DNA of 64,000 bases from Bradyrhizobium amphicarpaeae (GTDB lineage: Bacteria; Pseudomonadota; Alphaproteobacteria; Rhizobiales; Xanthobacteraceae). The stretch is from NCBI RefSeq assembly GCF_002266435.3, contig NZ_CP029426.2, positions 4,370,001 through 4,434,000 of the forward strand, in the 5' to 3' direction. Of the stretch, positions 1 through 7,887 are shown in pieces (the stretch's first letter is position 1; each line of letters starts with the position of its first letter). The notes beneath the pieces were generated by a model that did not search any database, was not told the DNA's origin, and was given only the letters and a program-made list of their open reading frames with translations. The position numbers and the translations under genes were made by a program.

Positions 1-931
1 GTGCGATCTGGGCGAGCGGGCGGACCGTCCTGCGCACCACGAACAACGCCGCGCCGATACCGATGAGAACGCCGATGGTGCCGAGCACGATGCTCTGCCA
101 CCGCGCTTCCGTCAGGGTCCGGGCGAAGTCGCGCGACAGCACATGGCCGCGCCGATCGCTGACCTCGCGCAGCAATTCGGTGACGCGGCCGATCAGCCGG
201 CCCTCGGTGCCCAGCACCTCGCGGTCGATGTCGGCGATCTGCCGCTCGCGGACGGCCACGGCCATGATGGCCTCGGCGTAATCGTTCACCGCCGACTGCA
301 GCCTGGCATCGCCGATGTTGAATGCCCGCATGCTCTGCGCGGCCTGCTCCGCGGCGGACGGGTTGCGCGCGAGCAGCCCGAGCGCGATGCGGCTCTGCGC
401 CTCCGACAGGCGAGCGGCCAGCTCCCGGTCGGCGGTGCCGGAGACGGCCACGTCGAAGCGGTCGCGCAGCGGCGGCAGGCCGGCAAGCAGCTGGGCGCGG
501 CGGTCGATCAGCGTCGAGATCCGCTCCAGGCCGCTGCGGTAGGTTGCAAGCCGCTCCGTCACCCCGTCGATCATGTCCTGCTGCTCGGGTGCGAGCTCGA
601 TGCGGGTCTTCTTCAGGATGTCGCTGAGCGTCGAGGCCGCCTCGCCGACTTGCTTGAACTGGATGCCGGCGCCGGGATCGGTGACGAAGTCACGCGCGGC
701 GAGCCGCAACTCGTTCATGCGGCGGTCGATGTCTTCGGCGAGATCGCCGACGCTCTGGAGCCGCTGCAGCTCGGCGAAGGTGGTGTCGATGTGCCGGATC
801 GCGATCACGCTCGCGGTCGACGTGACGATGATCACCGCCAGCACCAACAGGAAGCTGCCGAACGTGAGCTGGCCGATGGAGAGCGAGAAGATTCGCTTTT
901 TCTCAGGGATCGGCGTCAATTCGGCGGACAT
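1..931 (-). CDS. Membrane sensor protein, 5' part (chemoreceptor or histidine kinase)
   Basis: The gene runs off the left edge, so about 310 N-terminal residues are visible and the output domain is missing. A first membrane helix lies at about residues 15-37. An extracytoplasmic helical region of roughly 230 residues follows, then a second helix near 280-300. The last visible residues (RRTVRPLAQIA) look like the start of a HAMP linker. This layout is known from methyl-accepting chemotaxis proteins and sensor histidine kinases, and the visible part does not decide between them. The ATG at 931 is the only good start and no in-frame start lies shortly upstream. The ligand is unknown. Confidence 0.75.
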   Translation of the reverse strand, partial: MSAELTPIPEKKRIFSLSIGQLTFGSFLLVLAVIIVTSTASVIAIRHIDTTFAELQRLQSVGDLAEDIDRRMNELRLAARDFVTDPGAGIQFKQVGEAASTLSDILKKTRIELAPEQQDMIDGVTERLATYRSGLERISTLIDRRAQLLAGLPPLRDRFDVAVSGTADRELAARLSEAQSRIALGLLARNPSAAEQAAQSMRAFNIGDARLQSAVNDYAEAIMAVAVRERQIADIDREVLGTEGRLIGRVTELLREVSDRRGHVLSRDFARTLTEARWQSIVLGTIGVLIGIGAALFVVRRTVRPLAQIA

Positions 932-983
932 TGGTGATGAGCGGACCGGGCTGCTGGAAGCCCTATATACGACGTATTGCCGC

Positions 984-1004
984 CCCGGGGAAACATGCCC
1001 CGGG
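984..1004. other. GC-rich hairpin between the sensor and the EamA transporter
   Basis: A perfect 7-bp inverted repeat (CCCGGGG and CCCCGGG) surrounds a 7-base loop in the 118-bp gap. It lies just downstream of the EamA transporter stop and upstream of the sensor start. There is no T tract, so intrinsic termination is uncertain. Confidence 0.35.
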
Positions 1005-1049
1005 CCGCCGATTATCCTTAATATTGGGCCTCGGAGCCCCTTCCCCGAT

Positions 1050-1964
1050 CTATGACGGTTTGACGCTTGCCGGCCGCCGGGCCGGAATCGTCATGGCGGC
1101 GACGCCGAGAACGACGCAGGCAAGCCCGATCCAGGCGGTCCGGCTCAGGCTCTCGCCGAGGAAGGCGACGCCGATGGCGACCCCAATGGGCACCCGCAGA
1201 TAGGCCTGCGCAGTGGTGCCGACCGAGCCCAGGGTCTGGATCAGGCGGAAGTAGATCGCGAATGCCGCGGCCGTCGAGAATACGGCGAGCGCGAGCAATG
1301 CCAGCACTGAACTTTGCGACGGTGACAGCGTCCAGGGCTGCTCGACCATGAGCGAGGCCGGGATCAGGACTGCCGCCCCCGCCAGCAGCGAGCCGGCCGC
1401 GGGCGCCATTGGATCGAGGCCTTTGAAACTGCGGCCGAAGATCGCGGCGCAGGCGTAGCAGATCGTGGCGGCGACGATGGCCGCCTCCGCAAGGAGGCCG
1501 CTGCCGATATCGTGGAAGGCGTCGACGCCGACGATCAGCAGGATGCCGGCCATGCCGGCGACCACGCCGAACAGCTTTCGCGGTGTGGTCGTCTCGTGAC
1601 GTGTCACCACGGCCGTGAGCAGGAAGGTGAAGACCGGGCCGGCCGAGTTGAGGATGGTGGCAAGCGCGGCGTCGACATGGCGCTCGCCCCAGGCGATCAG
1701 CGTCCAGGGGATGACGCTGTTGAGCACGGCCTGGAAGGCGAAGCGCCGCCAGGTCGCTGCGTCCGTGGGCATCCTGACGCCGCGCGCCCACATGATCGCG
1801 AGCAGCAGCAAGCCCGCGATCGTAGTCCGTGCCGCGATCAGCGTGATCGGCGGAATGGTGGCGACGCCGAGCTTGATGAAGGTGTACGAGCCGCCCCAGA
1901 GGGTTGCGAGGGCGACGAGGAGCGCGAGCTCAACTGCGATGCTGGTCTGCTGCCTTGTGTCCAT
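1050..1964 (-). CDS. EamA/DMT-family transporter
   Basis: This 304-residue protein consists almost entirely of about ten hydrophobic segments in two repeated halves, the usual arrangement of drug/metabolite transporter family permeases (EamA, RhaT-like). Visible signatures are the N-terminal LATLWGGSYTFIKLG segment and the matching second-half helices. The family exports amino acids, metabolites or drugs across the inner membrane, but the substrate cannot be read from the sequence. The gene is separated from the upstream Nudix gene by 78 bp on the same strand, so read-through is possible. Length is typical for the family. Confidence 0.9.
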   Translation of the reverse strand: MDTRQQTSIAVELALLVALATLWGGSYTFIKLGVATIPPITLIAARTTIAGLLLLAIMWARGVRMPTDAATWRRFAFQAVLNSVIPWTLIAWGERHVDAALATILNSAGPVFTFLLTAVVTRHETTTPRKLFGVVAGMAGILLIVGVDAFHDIGSGLLAEAAIVAATICYACAAIFGRSFKGLDPMAPAAGSLLAGAAVLIPASLMVEQPWTLSPSQSSVLALLALAVFSTAAAFAIYFRLIQTLGSVGTTAQAYLRVPIGVAIGVAFLGESLSRTAWIGLACVVLGVAAMTIPARRPASVKPS

Positions 1965-2042
1965 GCCCCCACTCCGTCCTTCACACTGGACGGAACCTAG
2001 CGCAAGCTCGAGCCTCGATATTTCGCCCGGCGCCGAAGTGTC

Positions 2043-2858
2043 TCAGCCCAACGCCCCGACCTCGAACACCTCGCCGTCATAGCCGGCCTCGCGGGGGATG
2101 CGGAGCTGGCGGCCGGTTTCGGTCTTGGTCATGACGGGCATCACCGTGACGATCGACATGCCCCTGGCGTGGTCCAGCGCGGCGCCCACGCTAGCCTGCT
2201 TGGCGAGGCGGATCAGATTGCGCGTGGTCGGGAACGGCAATTTGAAGCGGCCGCTCTCGCCGCCCTCCACCGCCTCGCGCGGCGACACCCAGATCGAATC
2301 CGTCGACTCCCGGCCGTCATGGGCGCCGAGCTGATCGGGCGGTGCGGCGGCGAGGAAGAACCAGGTGTCGAAGCGTTTCGGCATGCCCTCCGGCGTGATC
2401 CAGTGCGCGTAGGGCACGAGCGTGTCCAGCGCGAGCTGGAGGCCGTTGTCATCGAGAATTTTCAGGAAGCTGATCTTGTGCTCGTTGAGCGCTATGCGAT
2501 GCGCATCGGCAAGCTCGCCGGCACGCCTGGCATCGACAGGCGTACCCGTCCCCTTCGCGCGCGCCAGCAGGATGCCGCTCTCCTCGAAGGTCTCGCGAAT
2601 CGCGGCGATGCGAAAACCACGATCCGCCTCGCTGAGGCCCTCGCCGCCCGAATAGAGGTCTGAGCGCGCGACGATCTCGTTGTCGCCGGCATCGACGCTG
2701 CCGCCAGGGAACACCAGCGCGCCCGAGTTGAACTCGATCTGATGATGGCGGACCATCATGAAGACCTCGATCTCGCCGCGGCCCTTGCCGTCGGCCTTCT
2801 CGCCGTCGCGCAGCAGCAGGATCGTCGAGGCCGGGCGCGATGCTGATGTCTCGGCCAT
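2043..2858 (-). CDS. Nudix hydrolase, NUDT19-like
   Basis: This 271-residue protein has a Nudix core with PGGSVD and the second half of the Nudix box (RETFEESGI). The stretch between them is longer than usual, and the residue where the first-half Glu is expected appears to be Arg. That arrangement and the C-terminal PTTRNL segment recall NUDT19-type CoA diphosphatases. Hydrolysis of CoA or acyl-CoA is therefore a reasonable inference, supported by the neighbouring acyl-CoA genes. The ATG at 2858 is chosen because the longer frame would run into the DapA-like gene, whose stop is only 4 bp upstream. The two are probably co-transcribed. Confidence 0.82.
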   Translation of the reverse strand: MAETSASRPASTILLLRDGEKADGKGRGEIEVFMMVRHHQIEFNSGALVFPGGSVDAGDNEIVARSDLYSGGEGLSEADRGFRIAAIRETFEESGILLARAKGTGTPVDARRAGELADAHRIALNEHKISFLKILDDNGLQLALDTLVPYAHWITPEGMPKRFDTWFFLAAAPPDQLGAHDGRESTDSIWVSPREAVEGGESGRFKLPFPTTRNLIRLAKQASVGAALDHARGMSIVTVMPVMTKTETGRQLRIPREAGYDGEVFEVGALG

Positions 2859-2862
2859 GCAA

Positions 2863-3816
2863 CTAACCTGCGGCGCTGGATTGCGGGCCGAGATTGGCGC
2901 GCTTGTCGACCCGGGCGACGCGCGACAGCAGGTACTCGACCTCAGCCTTCGCCGTCGCCGTGATGGTCGCACCGGGCTTGCGCTGGGCGCTGGAGGCGAT
3001 GATGCCGCGCTTCTGCAGCACGTATTTGCGGATGGTCAGGCCGACGCCGGGCTGCTGCTCGTAACGGATCAGCGGCAGATGGGCGTCGAACAGATCATGC
3101 GCGGCGTCGCGCTTGCCGGCCTTGGAGAGGTTCACGACGTCGATCAGAAGCTCCGGGAAGGCGTAGCCGGTCATGGCGCCGTCGGCGCCGCGCTCCATCT
3201 CGAAGTCCAGGAACGTGCCGCCATTGCCGCACAGGATCGAGAGCGGACGGAGCGAGCCGTCCTTCTGGAAGCCGCGCAGGGTCGTGATCTTCTCCAGCCC
3301 CGGCCAGTCCTCGTGCTTGAGCATCACGCAGTTCGGATTGTCCATGACGATCTTGCGGATCACGGCGGGCGTGAACACCACCGAGAGGGTCAGCGGATAG
3401 TCTTGCAGCACCCAGGGAATGTCGGGCCCGATGGCCTCGGCCGCCTGCTTGAAATAGCCGGTGATCTGGTCGTCGGTGCGCAAGGATGGCGGCGGCGCGA
3501 TCATCACGCCGGCCGCGCCCGCGTCCATCGAGGCCTTCGCCAGTGATCGCATGGTGGCAAAGCCCGGCGCGGAGACGCCGACGATCACCTGCATGGTCTT
3601 GGCGCGCTTGACGAAGCGCACCGCGACCTGCTCGGCCTCGGTGGCATCGAGCTTCGGCGCCTCGCCGAGGATGCCCAGCACCGTGACGCCGTCGCAGCCG
3701 ACCTCCTCGTAGAAATCGGTCAGGCGGTCGATCGAGCGCTCGTCGATCCGGCCGTCGTCGTGGAACGGCGTCGGCGCGATTGCGAAGGTGCCCTTGGCGT
3801 CGGCGGTGAGTTTCAT
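2863..3816 (-). CDS. Dihydrodipicolinate synthase-family (DapA-like) lyase
   Basis: The 317-residue protein is a class I aldolase-type TIM barrel of the DHDPS/N-acetylneuraminate lyase family. The likely Schiff-base lysine is Lys167 (VMLKHED), and a barrel tyrosine is at about Tyr140 (LQDYP). The family cleaves or forms C-C bonds in 2-oxo acids. The position next to Nudix, SDR, MaoC and thiolase genes suggests a catabolic retro-aldol role rather than lysine biosynthesis, but this is inferred. The ATG at 3816 follows an AAGGA ribosome-binding site 5 bases upstream. The longer frame starting 87 bases earlier overlaps the SDR gene. Confidence 0.85.
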   Translation of the reverse strand: MKLTADAKGTFAIAPTPFHDDGRIDERSIDRLTDFYEEVGCDGVTVLGILGEAPKLDATEAEQVAVRFVKRAKTMQVIVGVSAPGFATMRSLAKASMDAGAAGVMIAPPPSLRTDDQITGYFKQAAEAIGPDIPWVLQDYPLTLSVVFTPAVIRKIVMDNPNCVMLKHEDWPGLEKITTLRGFQKDGSLRPLSILCGNGGTFLDFEMERGADGAMTGYAFPELLIDVVNLSKAGKRDAAHDLFDAHLPLIRYEQQPGVGLTIRKYVLQKRGIIASSAQRKPGATITATAKAEVEYLLSRVARVDKRANLGPQSSAAG

Positions 3817-3844
3817 CGTGGTCCTTGTTTCTCTCTGTCGATGG

Positions 3845-4723
3845 CTAAAACCTTCGCGCGCCCATCTTGATCTGCTCCTCGGAGAAGAAGATCTCCTTGG
3901 CATGATCGGCGATGTCCCGGGCGTTCCAGCCCGTGTGCGGCGGTTTCCAGCCTTCCATTTCCATCATCCGCATCTCGCGCACGCCGCGGGGCCCGGACAC
4001 GCCCAACACCTTGCCAGTCTGGTCGCCCGACAAGTCGCTGACCATGTATAGCACGGCCGGCGCGATGCCGTCCGGCCCCAGCGCGGCACCCGGGTTCTCC
4101 TTATAGCGGGGCAGGTCTGCGGTCATGCGGGTCAGGGCGCCCGGCGCCAGCGTCCAGATCCGGATGTTGTACTTGCGGCCCTCGATCGCCAGCACGTTGG
4201 AGAGGCCCCAGATGCCGCCCTTGGCCGCGCCGTAATTGGTCTGGCCGAAATTGCCGATCAGGCCTGAGGTCGAGGCGGTGTTGACGATGACGCCGCCGCC
4301 ATTTTCCCGCATCCAGCGAAACACCGGCATGGTGCAACAGAAGGTGCCCTTCAGATGCACCTTGATGACCTTGTCCCAATCGGCCTCGCTGGCCTTGTGA
4401 AAGGTCTGGTCGCGCAGGATGCCGGCATTGTTGACGAGGATGTCGGCACGGCCGAAATGCTTGATGGCGTCGTCGAACACCGACTGGCCGCCTTCCATGG
4501 TGGAGATATCGGCACCGTTGGCGACCGCCTTGCCGCCTTCGGCTGTGATCGCGTCCACCACGAGCTGCGCCATCGACTTGTCGGCGCCGGAGCCGTCACG
4601 GGGCCCACCAAGATCGTTGACGACGACCGAGGCCCCTTCCCGCGCGAACAGCTTCGCGTAGGCCTCACCGAGCCCGCCGCCCGCGCCGGTGATCAGCGCG
4701 ACCTTGCCGTCGAGTAGTCCCAT
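3845..4723 (-). CDS. Short-chain dehydrogenase, HSD17B4-like (3-hydroxyacyl-CoA dehydrogenase type)
   Basis: This 292-residue protein has a Rossmann fold with the NAD(P) motif TGAGGGLG at 13-20, NNAG at 98-101, Ser151 and the catalytic pair Tyr164/Lys168. The early NDLGGPRDG loop and long C-terminal segment (MEGWKPPHTG) resemble the dehydrogenase domain of peroxisomal multifunctional enzyme 2. It probably oxidises (3R)-hydroxyacyl-CoA to 3-oxoacyl-CoA. A hydratase-2 gene lies 90 bp upstream and would supply that substrate. The ATG at 4723 is preceded by a GGAGA-type site. The exact acyl chain is unknown. Confidence 0.88.
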   Translation of the reverse strand: MGLLDGKVALITGAGGGLGEAYAKLFAREGASVVVNDLGGPRDGSGADKSMAQLVVDAITAEGGKAVANGADISTMEGGQSVFDDAIKHFGRADILVNNAGILRDQTFHKASEADWDKVIKVHLKGTFCCTMPVFRWMRENGGGVIVNTASTSGLIGNFGQTNYGAAKGGIWGLSNVLAIEGRKYNIRIWTLAPGALTRMTADLPRYKENPGAALGPDGIAPAVLYMVSDLSGDQTGKVLGVSGPRGVREMRMMEMEGWKPPHTGWNARDIADHAKEIFFSEEQIKMGARRF

Positions 4724-4813
4724 GGTGGCTTCTCCCTGCTTGTTCTTGTTCTCTCGTGTCCCGGACGCGATCCAGCGTGCAACGCTGCTTCGCGTCCGGG
4801 GCAAGAGACCGTC

Positions 4814-5674
4814 TTAACCCAGCACCGTCTTGCCGTTCCTGATCACCGTCACCCCGCGCGACTTCACCTTGGCTTCGAAGGAGATGACGTTGCCGTCCTT
4901 CCAGAGGTCCATGGTGACGGTCTCGCCGGGATAGACCGGCGAGGAGAACCGCGCGACGTGCTGGCGGAAGGCGCTCGCGTCGTAATCGGCATAGGTCTGC
5001 AGCACGCCGCGGCAGGTGATGCCATAGGTGCACATGCCGTGCAGGATCGGGCGCGGGAAGCCGGCCTTTTTCGCGAACTCTGGATCGGAGTGCAGCGGAT
5101 TGCGATCGCCGCAGAGGCGATAGACCAGCGCCTGGTCGGGACGCGTGGTGATGTCGATGGTCTTGTCGGGGCTGCGCGCGGGGATCTTGTGCGGATCGGG
5201 CTGGGCCAAGCTCGGCCCGCCGAAGCCGCCGTCGCCGCGGGCGAAGCGCGAGGCGACCAGCGTTGCGAGCTTCTCGCCCTTCTCGTTCTTGAGCACGGTC
5301 TGGTGCGCGATTACGACGCCCTTGTCCTTGCCCTTGTCGTAGACCTCGACGACGGAGGAGTCGGCGGTGATGTGGGCCGCGACCGGCAGCGGCTGGTGGA
5401 AGGTGATGTCGCGCTCGCCGTCGACGACCATGACGCGGTTGAGGTTCATCTCGCCCGGACCCGCACCCCACGCGGCGACGGAGGCAAAGGTCGGCACCAC
5501 CTTCAGCGGCCGCGGCGTCAGCGTGCCCTCGTTGACGAAGGCGAGCTCGTTCTCGTCCATGGGATCGGCGCAGAGGCCGATGCCGTAGGCGTAGAGCATC
5601 ACTTCGCGATCGCCGTAGGCATATTTCTGGCCGAGGTTCTTGAGGGCTTTGAGCTCTTCGTATCTGGCGGACAT
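4814..5674 (-). CDS. MaoC-family enoyl-CoA hydratase 2
   Basis: The 286-residue protein is a double hot-dog protein with the hydratase-2 motif GDRNPLHSDPEFA. Asp190 and His195 are the expected catalytic pair, and PRPILHGMCTYG follows. The length and motif match (R)-specific 2-enoyl-CoA hydratases of the MFE-2 type, which hydrate trans-2-enoyl-CoA to (3R)-hydroxyacyl-CoA. The adjacent SDR would perform the next step, so the two reconstitute the eukaryotic MFE-2 fusion as separate proteins. The ATG at 5674 follows GGAAGG; the longer frame reads into an intergenic repeat. The 202-bp upstream spacer may reduce coupling to the DUF35-thiolase pair. Confidence 0.88.
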   Translation of the reverse strand: MSARYEELKALKNLGQKYAYGDREVMLYAYGIGLCADPMDENELAFVNEGTLTPRPLKVVPTFASVAAWGAGPGEMNLNRVMVVDGERDITFHQPLPVAAHITADSSVVEVYDKGKDKGVVIAHQTVLKNEKGEKLATLVASRFARGDGGFGGPSLAQPDPHKIPARSPDKTIDITTRPDQALVYRLCGDRNPLHSDPEFAKKAGFPRPILHGMCTYGITCRGVLQTYADYDASAFRQHVARFSSPVYPGETVTMDLWKDGNVISFEAKVKSRGVTVIRNGKTVLG

Positions 5675-5725
5675 TTTTTGTTTCCTTCCCGGTTCTTTTC
5701 GCGGGCGGCGGCGCCTGTTGATGCG

Positions 5726-5870
5726 CCCTCTCCCCTTGTGGGAGAGGGCTACGCGGTGCCGGCCACATACTCGTTTGGGTGAGGGGTTGGCTCCGCAGGA
5801 AAAGTCTTTCCGCTGAGCGATACCCCTCATCCGGCGCTTCGCGCCACCTTCTCCCACAAGGGGAGAAGGG
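5726..5870. repeat. Palindromic intergenic repeat, two hairpins
   Basis: Two inverted repeats flank a variable centre: CCCTCTCCC/GGGAGAGGG at 5726-5748 and CCTTCTCCC/GGGAGAAGG at 5847-5869. The two units share the TCCCC-TTGTGGGA core in opposite orientation, so the whole element could fold as one long structure. It fills the spacer between the MaoC and DUF35 genes. This type of element is common between genes of bradyrhizobia. Confidence 0.75.
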
Positions 5871-5876
5871 AAGAAT

Positions 5877-6266
5877 CTACGCCGGCGTGAAGAACGGCAG
5901 CGGGGCGCCGTCGGTCGGCTTGAACACCACTTTGACCTTCTGGCCGATCTTGAGCTTTTCGAAATCGCAATCGACGAAATTGGTCTGCACCGACGGCCCC
6001 TCCTTCAGCGTGACGTAGCCGATCGCATAGGGGCCGGTCGGCGACTTCCGCATCAAGCTGTAAGTGTAGATGGTGCCCTCGCCCGACGCCTCTTCCCACA
6101 CTGTCTTGTCGGAGTAGCAGAACGGGCAGATCGAGCGCGGGAAGTAATGCGCTTCGCCGCACGCGGTGCAGCGCTTGATCATGAACTTGCCCGCTTTCGC
6201 CGCATCCCAGAACGCAGCGGTCTCCGGATTCGTCACCGGTGCCGGATATTTCTTCGCTTCGGTCAT
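5877..6266 (-). CDS. DUF35 zinc-ribbon/OB-fold protein (thiolase partner)
   Basis: This 129-residue protein has an N-terminal rubredoxin-like zinc ribbon with Cys33, Cys36, Cys47 and Cys50 (CTAC and CPFC pairs), then an OB-fold of the DUF35 (OB_aCoA_assoc) type. Such proteins bind acyl-CoA thiolases, as in the archaeal HMG-CoA synthase channelling complex and the Ltp2-ChsH2 retro-aldolase of steroid side-chain breakdown. Its ATG overlaps the stop codon of the upstream thiolase gene (ATGA), so the two are translationally coupled and probably form a complex. The start at 6266 is fixed by this overlap. Confidence 0.9.
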   Translation of the reverse strand: MTEAKKYPAPVTNPETAAFWDAAKAGKFMIKRCTACGEAHYFPRSICPFCYSDKTVWEEASGEGTIYTYSLMRKSPTGPYAIGYVTLKEGPSVQTNFVDCDFEKLKIGQKVKVVFKPTDGAPLPFFTPA

Positions 6267-7423
6267 CACACGCGCTCCAGAATGGCCGTCGAGGCGGCGT
6301 GGCGAACACCCAGAAGGCCGCCGGTGCCGTGGGCGATGGCGAGATCGCAATTCTTGACCTGCACCTTCGGATGCGCCTCGCCGCGCAGCTGCCGCACGGC
6401 CTCGATGATCTTGGTCATGCCGCCGCGGTTGACGGGATGGTTGCTGCAAAGGCCGCCGCCATCGGTGTTGAAGGGCAGCTTGCCGACACCCGAAATGAGG
6501 TTGCCGTCGGCGACGAACTTGCCGCCCTCGCCTTTCTTGCAGAAGCCGAGGTCTTCGAGCTGCATCAGCACCGTGATGGTGAAGCTGTCGTAGATCGAGG
6601 CGTATTTGATGTCCTGCGGCGTGATGCCGGCTTCCTCGAACGCACGCGGGCCGGACCAGATGCCGGCAGAGTAAGTGAGATCGAGATCCTTGCCGCCGCG
6701 GGGGCCCTTCATGGCTTCGCCATGGCCGATCAGCTTGACAAGCGGCTTCTTCAGGCTCCTGGCGATCTCGGGCGTGGTGACGATCAGCGCGCCGCCGCCA
6801 TCGGAGACGACGCAGCAATCCATGCGATGCAGGGGATCGGAGATCATCGGCGAGTTCAGCACGTCCTCGACGGTCACGACGTCCTTGAGCATCGCATGCG
6901 GATTGTACTGCGCATGGTGCGAGGCCGCGACCTTGATCCAGGCGAGCTGTTCGCTCGTGGTACCATAGTCGTGCATATGGCGCATGGCACACATGCCATA
7001 GGCATTGTGCGTGGTCGCGCCGTAAGCCAACTCGAAATCCGCCTCGGCGCCGGATGCGCGTGGCGGCATCGCGCCGGTGCGCGGCTTGCCGGCCAGCGTG
7101 ATCAGCGCGATCGAGCACTTGCCCGCCGCGATGGCTTCAGCGGCATGGCCGAGATGGATGATGTAGGAACAGCCGCCGGTCTCGGTGGAATCGACGTGGC
7201 GGAGCTTCTTGGTGTTGAGACCGAGATAATCGACCATCGGCCAGGCGCCGCCGGGCGCGTCGCCCGCGCAGAAATAGCCGTCGACATCGTCCTTGCTGAT
7301 CCCGGCATCCTCGATCGCGCCCTTGGCGACCTCGGCATGGAGCTGCGCGGTGGATTTGTCCGGCGCATGCCGGGTCGGGTGTTCGTAGATCCCGGCAATG
7401 TAGGCCTTGCCCTTGATGGTCAA
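6266..7423 (-). CDS. Thiolase-family protein, SCP-x/lipid-transfer type
   Basis: This 385-residue thiolase-fold protein belongs to the SCP-x-like branch that pairs with DUF35 proteins. The segment ETGGCSYIIHLGHA occupies the region of the usual nucleophilic cysteine. CSNHPVNRGG and AHGTGG give the later histidine motifs. It lacks the classical C-terminal CxG loop, having HGTGG instead, so it may be a retro-aldolase or 3-oxoacyl-CoA thiolase rather than a biosynthetic acetyltransferase. It is the first gene of the minus-strand acyl-CoA cluster, with the DUF35 gene overlapping its stop. The substrate is not resolved. Confidence 0.87.
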   Translation of the reverse strand: MTIKGKAYIAGIYEHPTRHAPDKSTAQLHAEVAKGAIEDAGISKDDVDGYFCAGDAPGGAWPMVDYLGLNTKKLRHVDSTETGGCSYIIHLGHAAEAIAAGKCSIALITLAGKPRTGAMPPRASGAEADFELAYGATTHNAYGMCAMRHMHDYGTTSEQLAWIKVAASHHAQYNPHAMLKDVVTVEDVLNSPMISDPLHRMDCCVVSDGGGALIVTTPEIARSLKKPLVKLIGHGEAMKGPRGGKDLDLTYSAGIWSGPRAFEEAGITPQDIKYASIYDSFTITVLMQLEDLGFCKKGEGGKFVADGNLISGVGKLPFNTDGGGLCSNHPVNRGGMTKIIEAVRQLRGEAHPKVQVKNCDLAIAHGTGGLLGVRHAASTAILERV

Positions 7424-7687
7424 AACAGAGGTCTCCGCTCGCGTTTCTTATTGCCCCGTTTTTCTGAACCGCGTGGACTGGATTGGCAAGCGCGGAAATA
7501 TTCCGTCGGGCGAGAGGGCAGCGGGTTGGCGCAAGTGCGGCGATGATGATCGAGCTCACAGCGGCCGCGGCGATCCCATTTTTGAAAAACAACCCCATGC
7601 ACAGTAGAATGGGGATTGATTTCACATCAGAATTTCCATGGCCGACAAAGCGACTTGGCCAGCTCATCATGCCTTCGCTGCTTGCAC
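7424..7687. other. Non-coding spacer upstream of the thiolase cluster
   Basis: This 264-bp stretch lies upstream of the thiolase gene and must contain its promoter. It is less GC-rich around 7575-7640 than the flanking genes, and no supported reading frame was found. No clear sigma-70 promoter pair could be assigned. Confidence 0.4.
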
Positions 7688-7882
7688 GGCGGATTAGCCG
7701 AAGGCGTAAATCCGCAACGTCGATCGTTGCACAGGATGGCGGATTACGCTGCGCTAATCCGCCCTACGAAACCGCCCTACTCCCACCATCTGCCTCGGCG
7801 CGGGCGGCACGCTTTGCCCACCCGACTGCTACGAGAAAGCGTCGCCCCGTAGGTACTGCGTTGCGACTTGCCCATCCTACGA
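7688..7882. repeat. Cluster of palindromic repeats (GGCGGATTA and TTGCCCA families)
   Basis: Two copies of a GCGGATTA...TAATCCGC palindrome lie at about 7688-7768. The second one reads GGCGGATTACGC-TGC-GCTAATCCGCCCTAC. Fragments of a second family (TTTGCCCACCC...CTACG and TTGCCCATCCTACG) follow at about 7811-7882. Related copies occur at 8380-8512 and 23031-23120. The elements sit in the gap between convergent or tandem gene ends and do not encode protein. Confidence 0.7.
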
Positions 7883-7887
7883 TCTGG

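Noticed and set aside
5877..7118. DUF35 gene extended to a 413-codon frame through the thiolase gene.
   Set aside because: The extension is in another frame of the conserved thiolase gene and has no DUF35 features; the ATG at 6266 overlaps the thiolase stop.
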